Shown piece after piece: positions 23,431 through 37,100 of a stretch of 64,000 nt of DNA; positions within the stretch are counted from its first letter, which is position 1; every line of letters starts with the position of its first letter. This DNA is from Rhabditoides inermis (taxonomy: Eukaryota > Nematoda > Chromadorea > Rhabditida > Rhabditidae). A model generated the notes under the pieces. It did not search any database and was not told where the DNA came from. It saw nothing but the letters and a program-made list of their open reading frames with translations. Made by a program: the position numbers and the translations under genes. The stretch spans positions 77,501-141,500 of the forward strand of contig CAWZYM010000156.1 in the NCBI GenBank assembly GCA_963966185.1, in the 5' to 3' direction.

Positions 23431-26400
23431 TCAGTGGCCGACGCAAAAGTCGAGAATGTTTTTGAGGCGCTGTCCGCACGTGAGCTCGTCGTAGTCTCCC
23501 AGCATGCCTCCGTGGCCTCCGTGGCTGTGCGCGTGCTCGCTGTCGTCTGCAACACAACAGTCAGCACACGACAATCTAGCACACCCTCCTCTCCATCCCC
23601 ACTCACCCCCTCCTCCCCCTCCTCCATGACTGTGTCCATGCCCTCGCCCGCCCCGACCGCGCTTCAGCCGACTGTTCGTCGTCTCCAGAGCAGAGATCTA
23701 CAACAACCAATCAATAATCACATCCAGGTAATCAATAATCAATCGCTACCTGCACGCACTGCTGGAGGAATAGTCCGCTGAGCATGAGAACGTGGAACAT
23801 GGCGAGAACGACGGTGATGAACAGCCAGGCGTATCGCTCCACCACAAGACCTGCAGGGAACACGTCGTCTCGATCCCCCCTCCCCCTTCCACTCTCCACT
23901 CACCGAGGGACGCTCCCCGCAACTCGTATCCGATAAACGAGATGGTGGCTGCCGAGAAGATGAACGACGACAGAGCCACCATCGACACAAACACCATAAA
24001 CTCTCTGAAACAAGACAAATAGACCAAACTACCGTAACGCTCCACCGTACCTCTGATTCTTCCTCGTCACACAAGCGTTCACCCACGGGCAGTGGTGGTC
24101 AAATGCGCGCACGCAACTGAAAAGGATTTATCAATCAACTCCTCCTCCTCCTCCTCCTCGCTACTCTACTCACTGATCACATGTGGCACAGTGCTTGCTG
24201 AAGGGGGGTTTGGGCACGTAGCAGGTGAAGCAGAACGACTCCAGCCGGTTGCCCTCCACCAACTCGATCAGCAACTGCTGTCGGTTCGCTGCAATACGCC
24301 GTCTCTCCTGGCCATTCCCTCTCCCACTTCCTCCCCACTCACTGGGCGGTGTGATCCTGCCCGGATTGGCGTACAGTATCCGCACGAGGCTCATCCACAG
24401 CAGGGCACTGGCCAGCACGTAGCCGATCTGCGCCCACCACGGAACCCAGCCGTGCACGTAGTAGAACCTGCAAACCATGATAATCAGCACATCCACCAGC
24501 AACATCGTAGGCTCCTCTCCCCCTCCCCCCTCACCAAGTGCACGTCATGGTGCTTCCCTCTGCGACCGTCACACCCAGCGGGTACAACGTCTTCACCATG
24601 TCGAAGCGAGCATCCATCCTGCAAAGGGTTATTCTACAGTCAACTAATAGTGCTAAAATAAGGTATACTGTAGAAAGAACCTCAATCGAACGGCGAGAGC
24701 GAAGAGAAGTAGAATGGCGGCGGCGAACGCGTAGTGGATAGTGTGGAACAGCACCGCCGACACACCAAACAGCAACACTGCAAGGGCACATTGACACTAC
24801 TCCATTCGCACTTCACACTCACCAGGCAGCGTGAACTCCCTGGCCTTGCGGAGTGAGTCGTTGTCCTCGCAGCAGCGTCTCTTGGACCGGCCGGCCGCAA
24901 TGTCCATCCGCCGGCCAGCAGCCTCCAACGCGCGCACCGTCGCCTGGTTGCGCGTGTTCCTGAACAGCAATGCATGTACATGATACATCCACATCCTCTT
25001 ACTTTCCCCGTACCTCGCAATATCGATAGGCGTCTCGCGGTCCTTGTTCATCGCGTACGGATCAGCACCGGCCGCCACCAGCTCCCTAGACACGTGATGA
25101 TTGATTGTGAGAGAAAAGAAAAGAAATGCAAACAACTCACTTGATCGCCGTCACGTTCCTCTCCTGTGCGGCAAAGTGCAGAGCAGTGTTGCCCTTAAAC
25201 AGACAACATTTTCACATATCATAAATATTACGCTTCAGCAACGATTAATCTCATATAAGCATCACGTGAAAAGCAATAATTGAGGCTTGGATGATTGAAG
25301 TTAATAGAATAACCAAGCAATAAAAAAACACTTACTTGAAGATGTTCAGTCCTGCCAACATCCGCCCCTTCCCGAACCAGGACACGAATCGGGAACATTC
25401 CATACGTGCGCAGAGCAGCCCACATCAGAGCAGTCATACCTCAACATCAACAGTAAAATACACGTCGCAGTCGCCAAATCACCACCACCAATCACCAGTC
25501 ATGTGCTGTGGTGCCACCATCTACCAAAGACCAAGTGACACAGCAGGGAGGGAAACCGAGAAGGAGAGATAGAGGAGAGGGGCTGGGACGGACAGACAGA
25601 CGGACAGACTGACCCTTGTGGTCGGCAATATTGACAATCTTGCAAGGCGACTGATGCTTGGAACCACTCTCCTCCTCCTCCTTCTCATTCTCTACAACAA
25701 GCGGCATGCCACACCGAGGGGGACCACACTACAGACACGCCAGCACCATACTCACCGCTATTGTCGGGCACATCCAACTCGTGCGGGTACTTGGCACACA
25801 TGTACGCAATCAGAGGAGTGAAGTTGCCCTGCAAATCAATCGATACGTCAATCAATAAATCGATATTTTATTCCTCACCTGGACAGCAAGATGGAAGGGC
25901 GTGTATCCCTGCGAGTCGCGCACATTGCACGCAGCGCCCGCCTAACAATTACAAAAATAAAATAAAAAATAAATTTCACACCAACTACTATGATCATTGT
26001 TAAATAAACATAATGACGATAATCGTGCGATAGTGAATCAATAGCACACCGTACCCTGACGAGTAGCTGGCTGGCGTAGAGGTGGCCGACGCGGGCCGAC
26101 CAGTGCAGCGGAGAAGACACCAGGATACCACCCAGGATGTTCACGTCCGCGCCCTCCGACAGAAGACTGAAAGATACAATACACAATCGAAATTTGTCAT
26201 GAGTTCTGCTGTTTAGGTGAATCATGAGTGAAATAAAAAAGCAGCTCACAATCAAATACGTGTAAAAAATAAAGTTAACGCGTATTACTGACAACTTGAT
26301 CTCCTCCGGTCGGTTGTTGATGGCTGCCCAGTGGAGGAGGGAGCAGCCGTCCGCGTCCAGCGCGTTCGGAGACACCCCGTGAGAGAGACACTGCTTCAGC

Positions 26401-26876
26401 ACTACAACAACAACAACACATTAACCGAAACATGGAAACATACGTTGCAATGTGAATGACATAAGTGAAAAATTCAAAAGTAATCAATTCCATTCAAGCG
26501 CAAAGGAAAAAAACGCACCATCGAGTTCGCCCTTCTGGCAGGCGTCGACGGCCCGCATGAGAGCATCGCCCGGCAGCAGGGTGCTCACGTGCACCTCAAA
26601 CACAAATATACACGTCAATCAAACCACATGATCCAACATTGTTAAACTTCTCCCAATCCCTCTCCTTGGCATTCATATTCTTGAAATTGCGGTACCACTA
26701 AACGTCAATCGATACTCGATCGATATGGGGCGACCCACCATGGCTGGCTGGTCGTGCAGCTGCGGTCTCATGTTGGGGGTGTCTATGGGGACTCCTCCGG
26801 TGCTGGTGGTGGGTGTGGAATGGGCCGAGTCTCCGGTCGGGTCCGCGCCGATCGACGATAGAGACGCATCGTCCAT
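23431..26876 (-). CDS. ankyrin-repeat DHHC palmitoyltransferase (ZDHHC17/13-like)
   Basis: This enzyme moves palmitate onto protein cysteines at Golgi or vesicle membranes. The protein starts [16 protein letters not shown]. Six or seven ankyrin repeats follow, e.g. [53 protein letters not shown] and [20 protein letters not shown]. Two or more transmembrane segments come next, then the Cys-rich domain [20 protein letters not shown] with the catalytic DHHCPWVN, then further membrane segments ([17 protein letters not shown]). Ankyrin repeats joined to DHHC mark the HIP14 (ZDHHC17/ZDHHC13) subfamily. The tail is unusual: Gly/His-rich (HGHSHGG, then [10 protein letters not shown]) before ILDFCVGH. 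The first ATG is at 26876; an in-frame ATG lies just upstream. Confidence 0.9.
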
Positions 26877-27660
26877 CGCCGCCCGCACACACACTCACGC
26901 TACAACAACACGATTGTACAATGTGAAAGTAACGCTACCGCGACCAGCAAAAACGAAACGCGGAAAGCAAATGACAACAATCGACCACATGACGGAACGG
27001 GAAATGAGCGTGAGGCGGGTGCGCGCAATTACAGCAGTTACCGGGAATCAATCGAACACTCACACAGAGGCAACCGAAACCACCTGGCCGACAGTGGTGA
27101 CTGGATGACTATGACTCACAACGCCATCGAGCAACCCTGTTCACAGAGCACAGAGCCGACAGTATTGACATAACAACCGCATCGCACCATAAGAAATGCG
27201 CAATGTATGCGGAAATGCGGACAGTACTTGGGGATACGAATCCACTCACTCTCATCACACAAATACAAATACGCTCACTGTACGCCCAATGCGAGCCGAA
27301 TCGATAGGGATGACTCGCACGTCCGGGTATGACTGACATTCCCTTTTGTCAAACCGGTACAGTGAGCAGAGAGTGCACCCCGTTCACTCTTTTTTTTACA
27401 ACGCAACATCACTGCACAACAGATCACGTATGTAGGTATCGCAGTGGCACAAACACTTCAAAAAAACACCCATCACACAAATCAGAAACGCACGTTCACC
27501 TATACAAATGGTTTATTACCGGATCGTTTCATTATTTATAACTATGTAAAATAAACAGTCAAATCAAACAAATAATACACTAATATCTATGCTCTACATA
27601 TTACATTTGTGCATTCGGTGATGGTGGTGGTAGATGGGTACAAGAGGGCAGGTCGTCCCT
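26877..27660. other. intergenic between SDHA and ankyrin-DHHC genes
   Basis: No supportable gene. It holds the promoter side of the minus-strand DHHC gene (right after 26876) and the 3' flank of the SDHA gene. TTTATT on the + strand near 27511, AATAAA when read on the minus strand, is a candidate poly(A) signal. Confidence 0.5.
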
Positions 27661-30080
27661 TTAGTAGGAGCGGACCTTGGGGGGCACCCAGTCAGTCTCG
27701 TTCTTGTCGAGGGTGGTGTCGATAACGGGGCGGTACTCGAGGGTGACCTTTCCGGTCTCGATGTCCGAGGTGATGATCGTGTGCTTGCGCCAGTGCTCCT
27801 CGAACGACTTCTTCGTCTGTCCCTCCAGCTCCTTGCTGTAGTCCAGCTCGTCGAGACGGTCGGGGAAATCGTCGCGGGCGTGCGCTCCGCGAGACTCCTT
27901 CCTGTTCTCGGCAGCCACGATCGTCTGCGAGGCATTGATGAGCAGGTTCTGCAGCTCCAGGGTCTCGATCAGGTCAGAGTTCCACACCAGTCCCTTGTCC
28001 GAAACCTTGAGGTTCTTCTGCTCCTTGTACAGGTCGGCAATCTTGACGAGACCCTCCTGAAACACAATCAGTTATTCCTCACTCTGCCTCTGTTCAGCCA
28101 ACCTGAAGGATATCTCCACGGCGGAACACGGCCGCGTGCTTCTGCATAGTCTTCTGCATGTTGAGGCGCAGATCGGCGGTGGGGATGTCTCCCTTGTTGA
28201 AGCGGAGCTTGTCGATGTTGGCAACGGAGGCCTCTCCGGCGTCCTTCGGGAGATCGGGCACTCCCTGTCCGGGCTTCGTGTCCTTGAGGATAGAGATGGC
28301 GCAGCTCCTTCCGAAGATGACCAGATCGAGGAGCGAGTTGGCTCCGAGGCGGTTAGCTCCGTGAACGGAGTGGGCGGCGCACTCTCCAGCGGCGTACAGT
28401 CCAGGGACCACCTGGTCTCCCTTCTCCTTCGTGTAGCTGATAACCTCTCCCTTGTAGTTGGTCGGCACTCCTCCCATGTTGTAGTGCACGGTGGGGATGA
28501 CAGGAATCGGCTCCTTGGTCACATCCACTCCGGCAAAGATCATAGCCGTCTCCGAGATACCTAAAAGAAAAAAATCGTTGAAAATATCATTTAGTTCGTA
28601 AAACACAACACAGTGACACATGACTAACCAGGCAGGCGCTGCTGGAGCTGCTCGGCGGGCAGGTGGTGCAGCTGCAGGTAGATGTGGTCCTTCTCCGGTC
28701 CAACTCCGCGGCCCTCCATGATCTCAACCTGAACACAAAATCATGTTTGTAAAAATATACAAATGTGAGATTTTTGATAAACAACTAACAGTCATGGAAC
28801 GGGAGACGACGTCACGGGAAGCAAGATCCTTGGCGACAGGGGCGTAACGCTCCATGAAGCGCTCACCGTTGCTGTTGACCAGATAACCTCCCTCTCCTAT
28901 AGAAAAATAGTTGTCACAAGCATATTTCGAATTACTGAATAGAACATACCGCGAGAGCCCTCGGTGATAAGGCATCCAGCTCCGTAGATTCCGGTAGGGT
29001 GGAACTGCACGAACTCCATGTCAGAGTTGTTGATTCCGGCACGAGCAGTCAGAGCGGTTCCTGAAATATAAAAAATACTAATACTACTGTCTGATGAAAT
29101 GACATCAGAAAGAATAAATGACAATATACTCACCGTCTCCAGTGCAGGTGTGGGCGGAGGTGCACGAGAAGAAGGCACGTCCGTATCCACCGGTGGCGAG
29201 CACGGTGTTCTTGGAGCGGAAACGGTGGATGGATCCGTCCTCGAGGTTCATGGCGACGACACCGACGCAGGCTCCTTTCTCCATGATCAGGTCGAGGGCA
29301 AAGAACTCGACGAAGTAGTTGCAGTTGTACTGCAGGGAGGCTCCGTAGAGGGTGTGGAGAAGCGAGTGACCGGTACGGTCAGCGACGCAGCACGTCCTGT
29401 GAGCCTGTCCTCCGCGACCGTAGTCGTTCGACTGACCTCCGAAAGCGCGCTGGTAAATCTTTCCGTCGGTGGTACGTGAGAACGGCATTCCTACAAATCA
29501 GAAGTGATATTACTGTTATTTGTAAAGTACAAGACAAACCATAGTTCTCGAGCTCAATGACGGCACGCTCGGCCTCACGAGTCATGTAGTGGATAGCATC
29601 CTGGTCTCCGAGCCAATCAGATCCCTAAAGTTGGGTGTTTTCAGGTTGTTTGTTTGTGTTTTTTGGATACACTTGTTATAAGGAATAGTGTGCATGTGAT
29701 TTTGAAAGATAATTGCGCACCTTGACGGTATCGTAGAAGTGCCAGCGCCAGTTGTCGGGGTTCATGTTTCCGAGAGCGGCGTTGATACCTCCCTGAGCGG
29801 CGACAGTATGGGAACGGGTGGGAAACAGCTTGGTAATGACAGCGGTCTTAAGTCCTCCCTCCGACAAACCCATAGCGGCACGCAGACCAGCTCCTCCTGA
29901 AACAATCCACGATAAGATTGTTAGCATGTTTCATTGTTATTCACCAGCTCCGACGACGACAGCGTCGTAGGCGTGGTCGACGACCTTATACTCAGCCATG
30001 TTGCCGGTCTTCACCTGGCTGGCCGCAGCCGACATGCTAATGGAGCGCGATCCGAGACCGCGAGCTGCCGCCGTCAGCAT
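27661..30080 (-). CDS. sdha-1: succinate dehydrogenase flavoprotein subunit (complex II)
   Basis: SDHA oxidises succinate to fumarate in the mitochondrial matrix and passes electrons through FAD to the iron-sulfur subunit. Exons join into about 640 aa. The start [18 protein letters not shown] is a typical mitochondrial presequence, preceded by the acceptor TTTACAG. The FAD fold begins [19 protein letters not shown], and the covalent-FAD histidine lies in [38 protein letters not shown] and the catalytic-site region [21 protein letters not shown] and [14 protein letters not shown] are all present. The C-terminus runs [20 protein letters not shown] to the end KVRSY. All key residues are seen and the length is normal. 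Confidence 0.97.
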
Positions 30081-30556
30081 GGTCTGTAAAGACGTTTTAA
30101 TCGATAGTGATTTGAGCAATGAAACAAAGGTAAAACAGCGTAAACAAGTCAAGCACACTTGATAGAGCGGGACCAGGGTTACTGAGTAGAGAACGATTAC
30201 AACGAAGAAACGACACATAAAACGCAACACGCACTATTGCTTACGCAGTAGTAGACGGATAACGAAATGACGTCCATCAAGAGAAGTTGACCACATTGAA
30301 AAATAAATACAAAAACAACAATAACAAAAAACAAACTTGCTTTACACAAACAAAATTGCACGGAAAATCGTACAGAGCAATACTTTAGAGTCAATCTCTT
30401 CGCGGTGGGACCATTTCAAAGTTATGTACACACAACGGAGAAAAATCTACCTTAATTCCACCAAGCAAGTTCGTCAATAATACAAACAATTTATTCTGAG
30501 ACAAATTAAATTAATTACAAATATACAAACATTTTACAAAATGTATCACAGTGGGA
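30081..30556. other. gap between COMM-domain gene and sdha-1
   Basis: 476 bases, A/T-rich. TTTATT on the + strand near 30490 is a candidate poly(A) signal for the minus-strand COMM-domain gene. The acceptor TTTACAG lies just ahead of the sdha-1 start. No gene is seen. Confidence 0.5.
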
Positions 30557-31483
30557 TCACTTCTTGCGGAGGCACTGGTGGGCAGCGTGAACAGCTTCGT
30601 CCAGCTAAAATCACAATTTTTTTTTACTGAAACACACGCGCTGAAAGACCTGTTTCGAGAGTTTCTCAAGTGCTTGAGGACTGATCCTCAGCTCCTTCTT
30701 CCCGTCCGTCGTCTCCAGAAACCAACGACAGCTCGCCACAGGGCGCGGACGGTCCGCGAATCGATTTGCCACCTGAATGCATCTCATAAATAATACAGTA
30801 TGCTTATTCTCACCTCAACATCGATCCGGAATTGTGACTGTACATAGTTAGACGCGATCATAGAGTGGCTGATGTCCTTGCCGAGCCTCTCCACAGAAGC
30901 CTCCTCTGACAGTTCAGTCACCACCGGCAGAAGGGAGGCGACGATGGGGAACTGCTCAGTGTGCGACTCCAGACCACCCTGAATATGAGAGATAGACTCA
31001 TCGCAACCGATTTGTATATATACTTTCTTTTCAGTACTTCAGCAACTGGTATACCTTGATTCCTCCTTTCACCATGATAGCGAGTCGCAGAATCGCCAGT
31101 ACACTCGACTTGACACGCTCCACAGACACATCCAGACGATCTGAAGAAGGATGTTTCTCTGTCTCTCCTACCCTTCTCGTCTTTCATCTCTCTCTTCCCC
31201 CCTCCCTCTCTCTCCCTCTCTCTCTCCTCTCCCTCTCCTTCTATCTTTTTCCTTCTCCCTCTCCTTCTCCCTCCCTTCCCCTATTTCTAACCTGCCATCA
31301 TTGCATAGTTGCTCTCTGTGAGTCCTACTCGAACAAACTTTGACACAGCTTCGTGTAGCATAACAAGAGCTGAAAAACAAAATAATTCTCTTTCTCCCTC
31401 TTCCCATTCCTTCTCTCACCTTCCCCTTCCACCCACTCCAAACTCTTTAGCAACTCCGTCACAACCTTCCCGTCTGGAGGCAT
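30557..31483 (-). CDS. COMM-domain protein
   Basis: Six or so exons give about 190 aa, from MPPDGKVVTELLKSLEWVEG to AVHAAHQCLRKK. The N-terminal part is helical (HEAVSKFVRVGLTES; DRLDVSVERVKSSVLAILRL). The C-terminal about 75 residues match a COMM domain: SQFRIDVEVANR, a beta-strand segment ASCRWFLETTDGKKE, and a final helix SPQALEKLSKQLDEAVHAAH. COMMD proteins assemble with CCDC22/CCDC93 in the Commander complex for endosomal recycling and affect cullin ligases and NF-kB in animals. Length is normal for the family. I cannot tell which of the ten paralogues it is. It lies between ptrn-1 and sdha-1 on the same strand. Confidence 0.75.
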
Positions 31484-32032
31484 CTACAAATGATCCAAAA
31501 TATATTAAATCTCCATAATTCCGAAATATCTAAATGGTCCCGAACCACACTCCAATCTATTATAATCACAACAACCAATAACACAGGTATATGTTGTTAA
31601 ATCTTTATCCGCAATTATATTATGCACGCATATACAAAAATAACACTTTTTGATGCAAACACACTGCATGGTTTGAGCAACGCGTAAGCCAGACAGCATT
31701 CAAAACACGAGAAATCGATACAATCAGAGAGAAACAATCAATCAATCAAACCCTACAACATATTCAATCTGCAAACCGAATCACCGTACATAATTATGTT
31801 AGTAACACCAATGAATAGAACATTTGTTTGATGATTCGTTCCAAGTTACAGGCCGCGACGAAAAAAGCACACAAGTTGGTGGGAAGGAAGAGCTATACTA
31901 CACTGAATTCGCAAACAATACACACTCGATCGTCATTTAAAAAAATCACAGAGATTCGGGACTTCAACAGTTCACAACGTGGATATATCAAGGGGATACA
32001 ATCGATACCAATCGATCGATACTCACACACTC
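31484..32032. other. gap between ptrn-1 and the COMM-domain gene
   Basis: 549 bases, A/T-rich. It contains the 3' flank of ptrn-1 and the leader of the COMM-domain gene. No gene is seen. Confidence 0.5.
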
Positions 32033-32796
32033 TCAGTTGTCCCTGTGGAGGCTTCCAGAGTGCGGTATCTTGGGTTTGATCCAGAATTGATCAGGAAGAG
32101 AGAAGCCATCAATCGTAGCAGACAGGTGCTTGGTCGGAATAGTATTGAACGTCTTTCCATTAGTAGAGTACCTGCAATTAATCAATATCAATCAATACAC
32201 AACTAATCCACTCACTTGAACATGAGTTTCATCTCTAACTCCTTCACATTCTTCGGGCCCTGTCCAGCTACCTTGATAGCAGTGTCCGAGACCTGAAATC
32301 GTTATAGGTCAACAAAGAACCTAAATAAGTGAGCCTGCAAAAATCAAAGTATCAAAGATTATATAAGTGTACCTGATCCCAGCAGTAGAGTCCCCTGTAC
32401 TGTAGTTTCTGATCCCGGAAGAGAAGGAGGAAGTGCTTCGAGTCACTCTTCGCCAGCTCACCCAACACCTGCAAACAATGTAGTGTCAAACCCAATCCAC
32501 AACCCGTGTATTCTATGAACCAACGAATCTCGAAATTATAGAAATCTCGCAACAGTAATGATCTTTTTGTATAATATTGCAACCAACGATGCATGAAGAC
32601 CACCCACGTAGCTCCCCTTTCCCCCCTCACCTTATTCCTCGCATCCGCACTCACAGCTCCGGGGAACACACTGTACTGGAGGGCGTTGATGATCAGACTA
32701 CGGTTAGATTTCGGGGCCGTCTTCGAGAACAGCTTCAGGGCTACAAAGGGAATCTCTCTCTGTCTCTCTGTCTCTCTCTCTCCCTATGTCCTTTCT

Positions 32797-32836
<40 letters not shown>

Positions 32837-34090
32837 CTCTCTATCTCTCAATCTCTCTATCTCCCTCCCTCCTTATGTCCTTTCTTTCTCTCTTCCTCTC
32901 TTCCTCTTTCCCTCTCCGCTTCTCCCTCTCTCTCTCCATGTTTCCATGTTCTCCTCTCTCTCTCCCCTCCTTCTCTCTCCTTCCCCCCATCTCTCTCCCC
33001 TCAACTCTCTCTACCCACTGGGCTCCTGTATGCTGGCGACGAATATCCTCTGTGGCTCCTCCACGTTGCTCATGCCTCTCGTCCTGGGTGTCATCCGCCC
33101 GCGCGCCGACGAACTGCCCTCTGTCGAGTCTGTCATCTGAAAACCACTAGGATAATCGAATAAACTCAAAGCATACAAATTGAACACATATGAGACTCAT
33201 TGTCTGTCGAATCTGCACCCTGACAAAACCATCAAACATACATAAAACATAATCCTCCACAACAAAATCGTCCTCGCACCTGGCTCTTGGTGCGTATGAA
33301 TGGGGGCTGGCTGTTGCCTCTTCCCCTGGCCGAGCCGCCGCCCGCCTCCGCCTGGTCCTTCTCCGCCTTCCGGCGCTTGTAGTCGTCCAGCACACGCTGT
33401 CTGCAACCGGACACGTCCCCTCTCTCTCTCTCCTCCACCCACCTGTGTTCCTCCTTCTCCCTCTTCCTCTGCTCCGCCTCTGCCTGCTTCCTCTCCTCTG
33501 CTTCTCGCAACGCAGCGAACTTAGCCTCCTTCTCGTCAGACTGGAAAACACACACAACATGAATTACTATATAATGCCATTCGAAACACAAACGGATAAA
33601 AACATACCGAAGTCCGTAATCTTCTCCTACATCTCCCTACTTCTCACCTTATTCTCCATCTCTTCCTTTCTCTTCATCGTCTTTGCCAGTAGAGCCTCCC
33701 GTTTCGCGGCTCGCTTCTGCTCCGCCTAGAAACGACAACAAAACATTGAAGAAAGACAACAATACATTTCTACAACAATCTATCAGTGTTCATTTAACAC
33801 AGCTAATAGTTTCTTATTACGAATAACTTATTAAAAATCATATGATACTGACAAAATACGTTTCTCGATATTCATAACCCCTCAAATAAAATAATGAAAT
33901 TCAATTGTCCTGATTCCACGTGTTTATCCTAAAAACGAACAACGACCAGTTCTATCTCCATCCCCCCCTCTCGCACTCACAATCCTGTCGAAGTCGTTGG
34001 CTGCCTGGTCGTCGCTGACCACGAACGCCGGACCCGGCGGCGTCGCACCCTGACCATCCACCACGTCCACTGAAACGCAATTGATCAACG

Positions 34091-34128
<38 letters not shown>

Positions 34129-37100
34129 ATGTCAACAATATGCTTCCACATCACACGAAGCGCGTAATCATATCACCAATAGCAATGGGCATATGTGTTT
34201 CATGAACCCCGAACCGACCATGTCCACTGGGATCCCTGGGAGGGGAGCACTGCGGCTGCTGCATCACTCGAGCCTGCTGCGGGGGAGGGGCGAGCATCAC
34301 ATCTGAACACCCATCTCTCTCTCTCCTCTCATACTCCTTTCTCCTCCACCCACCGTTCTCGGGCGCCGGAGTGTCCTCCTTCGACCGTCTCTGCTCGTAG
34401 ATCATCTGCGAGACGGGCCGAGACGGCTGCTCCTAAAAATCAATTGTCAAAAAACTCAAACACAAACTACAGCAACTGTCGGATGACATATAGAGCATCT
34501 TCCCCGTTCATCGTACGGCAGTCAACGACCAGTTCTCTATGTTTACCAGACAGCATTTGAGGCATCAATTGCCCGTTATCAGCCCGCGCGAGATCATTCG
34601 ACCGCGCAATTCGCGCGCTTGGCGGTCTCCTTTTTTTTTTTGAAGGGAAATGAGGGTCATTTGCAAGTCTAATGAAGCAGAGTTTTCCATCTTCTAAAGT
34701 TAATTACTCCTTTCGGAATCGAGCAATCGTTACAACATTTTGATATGTGATAGGTATCAGTAGTGCTCATCGATATCTAGTGTTCGATTTTTGATTTTTG
34801 CCTTCGTTTTTCAGTTAGAGCCCAAAAACCTTGATTTTGAGTCGATTTCCAATGGAAAACTCCAAAACTTAATTACTCCCTTCAAACTTATCGCACAGCG
34901 CCCAGTTTTCTGGAGGAGATGCCCAGATAGAATGCTCAGAGATCTCTAGTGCTCGATTTTTCGATTCCCGTCATTTTCACTGTGTTTGAGCACAAAAACA
35001 CTTAATCGGGACAAATTAGCATAAAATTCTCGTCTGTCTGAAGAGTCAGCAATATTGCCGTACGACGTACGATGAAAGGGGGGAATGGCCTATAACTACT
35101 AATCCGCAGGTTGAATATGGGGACAGCGGACAGTTTTACAGTTCACACATGAACTTCCTCCCCCTCTCTCTTCCTCTTCTCTCTCTCTCTTTCTCCCTCT
35201 CCCCCCTCCCTCACCTGCTCGTTGGGGGCGGTGGGCACCATGTCCGGCTGGTTGATGAGGTCCTTCTCGCTCTTGATGAACGTCTGGTTCTCCCACGTGC
35301 GCCGACTCCGCTGCGTGTTCTGCTGCTGCTGAAGAGGCTGCAGCGGGTTAGCCTGCGAGCCCTGTACGCCATCTCTCTCTCTCTCTATCCCCCCTCTCTT
35401 TCTCCCTCCCCTCTCTCACCTGCACAGGCGGGGTCATCTGGTGCATCATCTGCCCGTCTCCCGATCCATCCATCTGCTGCATCATACCCTGAAAAAAAGA
35501 AAATACTATTCCATGTTTAAAGAAAAATATCAAATCTACACTATACGTGGAACCACGAAACTAACAACACACCAGGAACTCGTACACTCTTCTTATCTGG
35601 AAAACCGCCACACCAACACGACCCACCTGCTGGAACCCTGCTCCCTGTGCCCCTCCCTGCTGCTGCATGCCCCAGTTGGTCAGGTCCCTGTTCATCTCCA
35701 GCTGCGGCTCCGCGCGAGATGTCTGCAAAGTGCTCCTCAATCATCAACCGGACCACCCACGTCGTCTCTAACCAACCCCCGGACCACCCACGTTGTTGTG
35801 GAGTCGGAATGTGGCGGTTCCATCCATCGGCATCTGCTGCTGCTGGTCGAACATTGGCTGCATCTCAAATACATGACATTGCTATACATATGTTTCAGCC
35901 CCAACACAAAGAATAAATCACAAGAGAAAATTAATTTTCCTAGAATGATATGATAATACCATCCCAATAACACGTACCTGCTGCACCCCCGCCATTGGCT
36001 GTTGTGGCTGTTGCTGCATCCCCATTCCACCGTACGCATCCGACATCGACTGGTGCATCTGAACACGCTCTCTCTCTCTCCCTCCCCTCCCCCTCTCCAC
36101 CCACCATGCCTCCCATCTGTGGCTGCTGTCCCTGCATGTACCCTCCTCCCCCTCCTCCTCCCATCTGTCCTCCCCCATATCCTTCATAGCTGCTCATAGA
36201 CATTGGGTGCATCTGCATGCCAAACTGCTGCGGGGCAGGGTGCATCGGCTGCAAACAATACGCATCAGGGTATTTAGAAGAATCAGACTGCTATCAACTT
36301 TTTAATAGCTCAAACGAAGGCGCCAACGAAAACCCAAATACTACTCGCCTGCTCCATTCCATAAGGTTGCATGGGTTGGGGAGTCTGCGAGGGCGGCAGA
36401 TAGTTGAGCATGCCATTCGACAACGAAGACCGCATCTAAAACCACACATAAATACCCCTCTTTCAAGAGTAACTCGTTTCCACTTGGTGGAAAAGTGGAC
36501 CACTGACCGGAGGCATCATGTGCTTTTCGTATGCTCCATGCTGTCCTCCGTACATCTGATGGCCGTGCTGCGGGAACTGCTGCGACTGCTGCTGGTACAT
36601 GTCCACAGTTGACATCTGCAAACTGTGTCTCAACAACGTTCTATGTGTTTGTAATATCGAATAACATCTTGTCGTATTCACTGTATTACTTCTTCTACAT
36701 TCCCCTCCCCCACTCACATGCGGCGCCTGTCCATATGGCTGTGGCTGTGCGTAGTGGCTGGGCGATGCTCCATGGGGAAGGGTGCCGTAGCCAGACTGCG
36801 AGCGGGCAGACACGTTCAGGTCTGCAACAAGGACACTACTCTCTCTCTCTCCCCTCTTCCTTCCACCCACCGTGATAGACACTCGGCTGGCTGGTGGCCC
36901 TCGCGAGACGCGTCTGCTCAACTTCCAGGTTCATGCGCTCCACCTGCAATAGTACGTGTGAGAGAGGGAGAGGGAGAGGGAGAGGGAGAGGGAGAGGGAG
37001 AGGGAGAGGGAGAGGGAGAGGGAGAGGGAGAGGGAGAGGGAGAGGGAGAGGGAGAGGGAGAGGAGAGGGAGAGGAGAGAGAGGGAGAGGGAGAGGGAGAG

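Noticed and set aside
27634..29479. + strand frames of 126-171 codons opposite sdha-1
   Set aside because: They are shadows of highly biased sdha-1 codons on the minus strand; no start or splice support.
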